A DNA stretch of 20,530 nucleotides, from positions 1-20,530 of IMG/VR virus record IMGVR_UViG_3300008219_000140; one strand, written 5' to 3'. This document shows, in pieces, positions 1-8,100 of this stretch. The position numbers were made by a program, and so were the translations under genes. The DNA comes from a virus. Within the stretch, counting starts at the first letter, position 1. Each line of letters begins with the position of its first letter. The notes beneath the pieces are model-generated. The model was not told where the DNA came from. It did no database searches and saw nothing but the letters and a program-made list of their open reading frames with translations.

Positions 1-11
1 GATATATAGAA

Positions 12-17
12 AAGGAG
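12..17 (+). promoter_or_regulatory. Strong Shine-Dalgarno sequence (AAGGAG)
   Basis: AAGGAG followed by an AT-rich spacer (atatata) closely resembles the gene-10-type ribosome binding site of T7. No ATG follows at normal spacing. The only codon in the downstream reading frame at a normal distance (9 bases) is ACG at 27-29. Upstream genes in the other two frames could end at the TAG at 7-9 or the TAA at 23-25, which fits a gene boundary here. Seen in sequence; use as an initiation site is inferred. Confidence 0.6.
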
Positions 18-26
18 ATATATAAT

Positions 27-2120
27 ACGCTAATTCTTCCGCATATTACGAATTGGACACCAACTAGCGCAGACGTGATCGCCGGGATTACACTGAAACT
101 AGGACTTCAGAACTCAACAATTCAGGGTCTTCTCGGTGCCGCAATTGAACGTGATGCGGAAGCCTTACTCCATCTAGGTGCTACTGGTCCTGGGGGTACT
201 CCACAAGGTGCTCGTGATGTAGGCGAGCGCACATGGGAAACGGGTTTTGCTGATCTTCCACGAGATGTATATGAAATCTCGGTAGACGATATTCCCGAGA
301 CACTCGTTCGTTCTTATCATATATATGAGAAGATTAGAGTCAAGGGAGTTAGCGGTGCAGAAGTCCTTGGAATTAAAGATACTCCTATTGCAGATATTTT
401 TGAAGATGCATACAGCATCAGAGATAATAATACTCCTGTAGCCGCTAGACTTGTTAATGCCCTGAGACAAAGACTCCCAGACGTTCTACTTCGTGGGGAT
501 GTCTCTGAGCTAAGTGCAGCGGATAGGGATGCTATTATTAAATCTCTTTCTGGACGTAATCTTGATCTTCATGAAGACGTAGTCCCAGGTATAATGGACG
601 ATCCCGTAGTTAGTGGGGTCAGACTGGTTTCTCCCCTATTACAGACTATCGAAACTGTAGGAGACTTCTTCGATTCTGATGCACAAAAACCGGATGCATA
701 TCTTTTTGATATCATTGGTCCCTTCCTCGCAGACGCTTACGGAAAATTCAGCGGATCAACAAGTCAGAAACGAGAGCAAACAATCACCTGGGCAGAGGAT
801 AATATTGTAAATAAGAAGGGAGTGTTTCTTCGTCTTGGACCCCAAAACTCTCTGTTTATGAACATAGACCCCGATGACATGACGCGTGGTCCAGAAGAAG
901 CTGACTTCTACACACGAATGGCAGAGGATCTAACAGAGTTGGCTGGTATACCAGAGAATCAGGGCCATGTCGAACTTGTGGTTATGACTGTGGGTGATAA
1001 GACAGTTGTAATTCCTAATCTTGTTGCCCCAAATGGTGTTAGAAGAGACTTGATTGGTACAAATATTAAGGCTGTATACAGTGATGACGACCTTCAGTAC
1101 ATGTATGAAGAGTATAAAGAAGCCGATGGCGAAGTTAGACATAACGAATATGAGCGAAGCAAGGGACTTGGAGAAAGAGCCGGTGATGCCTTTGGAACTT
1201 TCATGCATTGGTGGAAGAAGGTCAATATAGACAAATACCCGGAGAGGTTCTTCGGCGCACCATTTGGCGGGGGGCTCATGACAGAGCTTGGGGGTCATGC
1301 GGTAGTAACAGCTATAGAGTCTGTTATGGATTCAGCCCGCAACATGGAGACCGATGCTGATACCACCACGGAGCCTGCTGATGAACCCATAGTTGATACT
1401 GAACCCACCACGGTCCCTGATCCTGATACCACCACGGAGCCTGATCCCGATACCACCCCTGATGAGCAGGAGGAGCACTACCGTCTACTTAGGAAGGAGT
1501 TTGAGGAGACACCGCACATCCGTAAGATGTCTATTGAGCAGGCGCAGGAGATGGTGGATTATGCTAAGCGCGACCTTGAGACGCAGCGCGATCCCTCTAT
1601 GATTCCCCAGCTTCGCGCCGCAGTAGATGCGTGGTCCGACGCGATTAAGGAAGGGTTCTTCGATGGTAATACCGGCACGGAGGTGGATGTAGAGCCTGAA
1701 GAAATTCCCGAGTACGAGTCTTGGGAAGATCTAAGAGCAGCCATTGAAGCGGGTCTTCGTAAAGGGTCGATCCCCTTATCAAGGGTGGGGGGCGTATTGT
1801 ATAAGTGGAACACTCACGAGGGGACGTTTGAGCCTGTTGTAGAGCCTGATACTGAACCCAGCGACCATAAATCACACGTGCAGATTGAGGTGGATAAGCT
1901 TAGCCCTGAAGAACAAGTAGAATGGTTTATCACCACTGAGGTTGATCGTTGGGTTAGGGTCTCTCAGGGCCAACCTGATTGGCCCGACGACGGTACCGTC
2001 AAGCATCTTCGTGATTACTTGGAGGAGGTGCTAGCCGCACAAGATCCGCCTATTGCTGCGGAAGATCTTCGTGATGAAATTATAAAGCGGTTTGACGCCT
2101 ACACGGAAGACAATAAGTAA
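27..2120 (+). CDS. Internal virion-type protein, ~690 aa (T7 gp15 position)
   Basis: I do not recognise a defined domain. The case for a virion/ejection role is position and size: it lies directly upstream of the giant gp16-like gene (TAATG, one-base overlap) as T7 gene 15 (747 aa) lies upstream of gene 16. The first ~400 residues are a globular mixed region. Around residues 428-460 there is a low-complexity linker rich in Thr, Asp, Pro and Glu, followed by an acidic, Trp-containing, probably helical C-terminal part of ~220 residues whose DNA is noticeably richer in GC. The start is uncertain. The frame is open to the left edge; the first standard start codon is GTG at 75 without a ribosome site, whereas ACG at 27 sits 9 bases after AAGGAG. 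The gene could also begin before the window. It may instead be a tail or core protein of another kind. Confidence 0.6.
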   Translation, partial: TLILPHITNWTPTSADVIAGITLKLGLQNSTIQGLLGAAIERDAEALLHLGATGPGGTPQGARDVGERTWETGFADLPRDVYEISVDDIPETLVRSYHIYEKIRVKGVSGAEVLGIKDTPIADIFEDAYSIRDNNTPVAARLVNALRQRLPDVLLRGDVSELSAADRDAIIKSLSGRNLDLHEDVVPGIMDDPVVSGVRLVSPLLQTIETVGDFFDSDAQKPDAYLFDIIGPFLADAYGKFSGSTSQKREQTITWAEDNIVNKKGVFLRLGPQNSLFMNIDPDDMTRGPEEADFYTRMAEDLTELAGIPENQGHVELVVMTVGDKTVVIPNLVAPNGVRRDLIGTNIKAVYSDDDLQYMYEEYKEADGEVRHNEYERSKGLGERAGDAFGTFMHWWKKVNIDKYPERFFGAPFGGGLMTELGGHAVVTAIESVMDSARNMETDADTTTEPADEPIVDTEPTTVPDPDTTTEPDPDTTPDEQEEHYRLLRKEFEETPHIRKMSIEQAQEMVDYAKRDLETQRDPSMIPQLRAAVDAWSDAIKEGFFDGNTGTEVDVEPEEIPEYESWEDLRAAIEAGLRKGSIPLSRVGGVLYKWNTHEGTFEPVVEPDTEPSDHKSHVQIEVDKLSPEEQVEWFITTEVDRWVRVSQGQPDWPDDGTVKHLRDYLEEVLAAQDPPIAAEDLRDEIIKRFDAYTEDNK
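1359..1443 (+). repeat. Imperfect tandem repeat encoding a Thr/Asp/Pro linker
   Basis: The 19-base word gataccaccacggagcctg occurs exactly at 1359-1377 and again at 1425-1443, with degenerate relatives between them (gatactgaacccaccacgg) and after them (gataccacccctgatgag). The encoded protein reads as repeats of D-T/P-T-T-E-P-D. Such linkers commonly join structural modules and vary in copy number by slippage. Seen in sequence. Confidence 0.75.
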
Positions 2121-5100
2121 TGGCAATATATAATCAGCCACAAGATCCTCATCGAGATGAGCTAAGAAGACAAATAAGAGAGTCTTCTGTACCGAGAGCA
2201 TCGGAGGTATATGCCCAGGGTGTTCCGATGAAGGAGATGTTGATACGTCCCCAGAGCGGCCCGACTCTCTCAGATATTGAACAACAGAGGCATGATGCTC
2301 GCATCTGGCAAGCAAAGCTAGATGCTCTTAATGGTGGAGACATATGGAGACATGCTAAGCAGGAAACATGGACATGGCCCTCTGGGGAAGGTTTGGGTCA
2401 GGTTGAAGGCACGTTAGCTCTGTGGGATGAGATACTAGCAAAAGACGTTAGTGGTCTTAGTGTAAATAAATACGGATATGATGCTGCCGCTGAGCAGAGA
2501 GAAATACAAGCCCTGCTTGATGCTCATCCGCATATGACGCGAAAAGGTGTTGCTCGTCTTGCTGTTCTTGGTCGAACACAAGGTAGTACGGTTCCAACAG
2601 GGAGAGGTGTCGATATCACAGGCACAAGAGTGACCGGACATGGAAGAACACACACAGGGGGAACATTTGATAAAGACGCTCTTTTAATAAAAGATTATAA
2701 TGATCTACTTCCCGACTTGTGGAAAGAAGAGCCTGGGTGGGTTATATCATGGGAGGAGTTTAAAGACATAACCAAAGATGTTCCTGGTATTGCCCATGAA
2801 GATATTCGGAATGCTAAGAGTATGGCCCATGCAGTAGCTATTGCAGAACAAGCAAAAGCTCGAATGGCAGAGATTGGGATGATGCATGAAAAGTATGCGC
2901 TGGGACCAATGATGCTTGCATATATAGGTGCTGGTGTTGTTGATCCAGTTAATCTTTCTCTTATGATTGGAGGAGCAGGGGTATATAAACAAGCTGCTAA
3001 TATCGCTAAGTATAGCCGTCTTGCTCGTTTTGCAAGGGTTGGGGCACTCGCTGCTACTGAAGCTGCTGGTGTGGTAGGTGTTAGAGCAGCCGATGACCCA
3101 CTTCTTGATGAGAGGCATGTTATAATGGCTGCTGCTGTATCTGGAGTTATTGGCGGGACTATAGGCGCAGCAAGAAAGTCTACGCTGACACATGCTACCG
3201 AGGTAGAACCTGGAATGGCTCTTAACCGACAGGCATGGGATGATATGCCAGAAGCTCCTAAAGGAACTTGGGAGGGTGATTGGAATGTTCAGAGACCTCC
3301 AATCTTCTTTGAGCTTTCCCTTGATACAAGTGTGAAGTGGGGGAATGTTAAGGGCGGAAGAATTCTCATGGTTGGGGATCGTGCAAAGAATCGTGGTGGG
3401 TTCATCTTTGAGGGTGCAGATGGTAATACAGCATTTAGGGTTGATCAGGATGGCGTAGTTACATATTGGAGTACGGACTATAAAATTTCTGGTGTCTGGG
3501 ATACCAAAACAGGACGAGTCGTTTTCAATATGGAGACGATGGAACTAAAACAAACTCTTCGTGAAGCTGCTCTTGATATTGATAGTCCTGGTCATCCTCT
3601 TAAGGTTGAGCAACAAATTGAAGAAACAATCAGGGATTTCTTTAAGCTTGATAAACGAGAGGGTCAAGCGTTTAGAGATGGTGCGGTAAAAGCACAGAAG
3701 AACCGCAGTGTTCCCACACACGATGAACGAAGAATTGTACGGATTAAAGAGGAGCTACAAAAACCAGGACTAAGCGAGAAGAAGAAGGGCGAACTAATCT
3801 TTGAACTTCGGGATCTTGAAAAGCGTCCTCGTGTTGGTAAACCCAAATATCATGAATATGCCGATGACTTTGATATTGATGAAGAATCTGCCATTGGGGG
3901 AACCAAAGGTATAGTCTATGATAGCCAGGGTTTTGGTAAGATGCCCGCCCATGGTATTGAAACAATTGAAGCTTTATCCTGGAGAGCAGCGGAAGCACAT
4001 CTTGGACCCTTAGCTACTCAAGCGCAGAAGGAAAGCTATGCAAATATGTTCCACTACCCACTGATGCGGCATTGGAATACTATGACCGGACGCCTTGTAT
4101 TTGATAACTTAACTGAATATGATTTAATGCGTCAGGCAATGAAGTTTGGAATGCGAGATCCTGAAACTGGATTATGGATTCCTCGACGAGAGTTTGCTGA
4201 AATGGATCCTGTTGCTTATGCAAAGTTAACCAAAAGGCAGCGGGCTGTTGTTGCTAGAGATCAAGCAGCACTAATAAAAGAAAATAAAGAACTAGAGATC
4301 CAAGCAAATGCTGCATATAAGAAACAACTTATTGATCTTGGTGGGGGAACGAACAAGATGTTCCTTAATCGTATTGTTGTTGGTCCTGATACTAATGTTG
4401 ATAGTCCTATTGGTATTGTTACCAAGGTGTTTGATGACGGCACTGTAGAAGTAAACATGGGAGCAATCCATGGTCCGAGGGCAGAGCGTGTTGTTGCCCC
4501 GTCACAACGAGCAGACAGGGCAGCAAGAGAAGCAAAGCAAGCAGCGCGACAAAGAAAACAACAAAGACAGCAGATTCAGAGGGCTAAAGAGATTGGGCCG
4601 TATGAGAAGTACCGGGCACAGGGAGAATTAGATGCGTCTGGAGCGGAAGGTGCTATTGGTGGGGTAGTGATGAGCCCCCGACAAGCAGAACAAACAGCAC
4701 GGTCAGTTAAAAATAATGTGGGAGAAGAGGCTAGTGATGCCTACATGAGTGCATACCTTCAAGAATATACAAAACGTATTGAAGGTCACCTGGGTAGGGA
4801 GGTCACCATAAGTGAGAGTATAGGGGGATTTAAAAAGGCATGGCCGAACGCTGTCCGTATGGCAGAAGAGGAACTAGCACAGAGGCGGGCTGAGATCGCT
4901 GAAGCCCCAGGAGGCCCACCGACCCGTGAGACGGACCCAGGCGACCCCTACCGGCCCGTCGAGGAAGCCGATGTGATCCGAGACCCGGAATCGATCATGC
5001 ATCCTGAGAGGCTACAGACCTTCCACATGGACGAGGTGACCCCCCTATCTCCAAGCGTACTGAGTCGTGAGTTCCTTGAGACTGATATTAAGCTTACGAT

Positions 5101-8100
5101 TAGTAAGCTTGCTCCTCTTACAGATAGCCAGAAATCGAAGCTGTTTAATGGCGCACTTTCTGAGTTAACGCATCCTGAAAGACTTGTGATAGCTCAGAGA
5201 CTTCGGGAAGCAAAAGCCCTAGTAAAATCAATACGAGAGGAGGTAAAGAAGAAACAAACAGAGCTACTAAATATTAAGAAAAAACATGATAAGCTTCCTC
5301 CTTCTGTCTATGGTTATGGTGTTATTGTACCGGAAGAGATTGGTACACTTGGGCAGGGGACGACAGTCTGGATGACTCCCGATGAATTCTTAAGTATTTC
5401 GACGCCGTATGGGTGGGAACCAGATATCAGAAAGCTTAAGAAGCTGCGTAAATCTCTATATCCTAAAGATCATCCTACGCTACGGGCGGACGGGGAGTCG
5501 GGTAGGGGTGAACTATTAAATACCGCACCATCTATTAAGCTACACGCAATGTTTGGACGGGCTCCCGGACCCGCCCCAGGATCACGTCTTTCTGGTCATA
5601 TTGTAAAGGCACATCAGCATGAAGGACGGCATAGGGCTATCGTTCTTAAAGAAATGGGGCAAAAATATATTCCGGTTCTCGTTACGATGCGCGGTACTCC
5701 TTCTGAGAATCTTACCCTTAAAGATTTAGAGCTTGCGTATCACGCCGAGATTGAAAGACTTTCTCTACATAGTACATTACGGAATGCCTATGATGATGCA
5801 TTCTTCCCGACACATATTGAGTCAGAATTTACAAAAGAGACGATACCGTTCCCACGCCATGTAAGTGAAGAAGCCGTTGAGTCTATTCGGGAAGGTAAGT
5901 CTCTTGTGTCTGTAAAGGGCGAACTACTTCGACGTTTTGATAATGTTGAGGACGAAATATTCAGACTCAAGACAAAGCATGAAGAGGCCCAGGCCCAGGC
6001 AGTTTATCTTTTTAATAGGCATAAGGCTCTGGGTAGATTCCGAGGTAAGCGGACGTTTAATCTTGTCTTTGATTCGATTGATGAAACTACATGGTCTGGA
6101 ATGCATCCCTGGCCGAGCCTCGCTGACCCCAAGAAACCTGGATGGGCAATACAAACAGAACATGGTCTTGCGGGGGTTAAAGGAACTCCGTATCGTCCAG
6201 AGTTTTTACCGGAAGGAATCCATGGAGATCCTACGTTTTGGGAAATAGGTGGAAAGCAGGGGTATATTTCAACGGAATTAGTCCAACCCAGTAATCCCGT
6301 AGGTTTCTCTAGAGGAACACCTGATGACGAAGGGTCAGCCGTGTTCCATGCCTCACACGATCCAAATTATTTGGGGCCCATATACAAGGATGTTACTGTA
6401 GTTCCCAAACACATCTGGGAACGAGTCCCCGTATTAGACGCTGGTTTTGGTACATCCCACTTACTGGAGGTACTACGGTCAATACAAAAACATAACTTGG
6501 TGGACCCTGTACCGAAGGCATTTAGAAATTCTCTAGAAATGAACGGCATGAAGCCTCGACAGGATGACTACGAGGCTATGCGTATCTATAAGATGTATGA
6601 ACTTCTTGAGAAAGCTGGAGTTCCATTTGAAAGATGGACGGTCGTTCAAAGCTTTAGAAATCTTACCTATGATGAGGCTGCTGGTGCGATGAGTAAGGGA
6701 AAGATTGTACTTACTGGGGATCGTATTCAAGAACCATTGATCATCCCTTTCCAAATTAGTGCAAAAGCCCTAGACAAGGTTAATCTAAACAACGTTGCTA
6801 AAAACCTAAAGAAATTACTAAGTAGAGAAAAGGATTATACACCGAAGCAGTATGCTATGGAGTACACGGGTGTTGGTCCTAGTGGAGAACCGTTTACCCT
6901 CGACGTATATCCCGATTTACGTGTATATGTAGACCCCGGAACAGGGGATCTTGCTGGTATTCCAGGGCTTGGAGAGAAGGCAAGTGTTCTATATTCTGGA
7001 GGAGAGCCGGGTGTTGTTGGTCCCAGAAGTACAGAGGCACTGTCAGAAGCTACCCGAAGTGGGCTTAACTGGAATGGACCAAAAGAGTATAAGCTCCGAG
7101 TTCGGGGAGGCTCTGAATTTGGTTATGATCTAAAAGCAACAAATCTTAAAGATGCGAAAGCAGAGATTAAAGAGTTCTTCCTTGATCGTGTTCTTCGTAA
7201 AGAGAGTGAAGAGCTTAAAGAATACTGGAGAACACAACCAGAACGTGAGGCTCTCGCTGAACAAGGAAGAATTGAGGGCGAGGTTCTTATGATTGCTCTT
7301 GGTATTCGTCGTCTAGAGCTTGAACAAGTTTCTGATATTCTTTCTCATATTCCTGAACACCTGCGGATGCGTCGATGGGATGAAGTAAATGCTCGTATTC
7401 GTAGTCTTCTTAATACATGGGAACCTGAAGAGATTCCCGTAGCATCTACAAGACATATTGATCCTGGGGACGTTCAGATTATTCTACCCAACGGGAAGAT
7501 AATCGATATGGTGGACCTTCCGAAAGTACATAAGCGTCCAAAGAAAGTTGTAATAGAAGCTCTGGACTCCATTGCAACGTATGAAAAACGAATTGGTAAG
7601 TGGCAAGATAAGATTGCGAAAACCAGAGATCGTATTGTAAAAATTAAAGATGCTCTAAAATCAAAAGATCTTTCTAAGGAAGATAAGGCAACACTAAATA
7701 AAGAACTAAAGGAGCTACAAAATAATAATAGATCCGCTAATGCTAAATTGCGGAAGCTTGAGAAAGATCTTGCTGATGTTGAGAAGGTAGAAGCTGCTGC
7801 TGAGCCCTGGTGGCATGCTAAGCGAGCACCTCAAGAACGCACCGGCACCTTTATATATGACCAAGAATCTGGTGAGATGTTCTTTCTTCGGAGTAAGAAG
7901 ACCGGAAAGACACGATCTGTTGATGATATTATCGACGAAGCAGAAAAAGCCGGAGCAGCAGCACGGGCAAATAAGGCTTCCGTACGTAATGCAGAAAACC
8001 CTGGGAGACCTAGTCCCGAAGCATTTGATGATACCCCGCATGGCATGGATGAGATTGTTGATGGGGGTGCAAGGAGCTTTGACGACACTGGTTGGGGAGC

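Noticed and set aside
2120-3000. Lytic transglycosylase domain at the start of the giant protein, as in T7 gp16
   Set aside because: No catalytic Glu with the usual E-S and G-x-x-Q surroundings could be recognised in the first ~300 residues.
2747-3193. 148-codon minus-strand frame
   Set aside because: It is antisense to the membrane-like segment of the giant gene; the Cys/Ser/His-rich composition is typical of a shadow frame.
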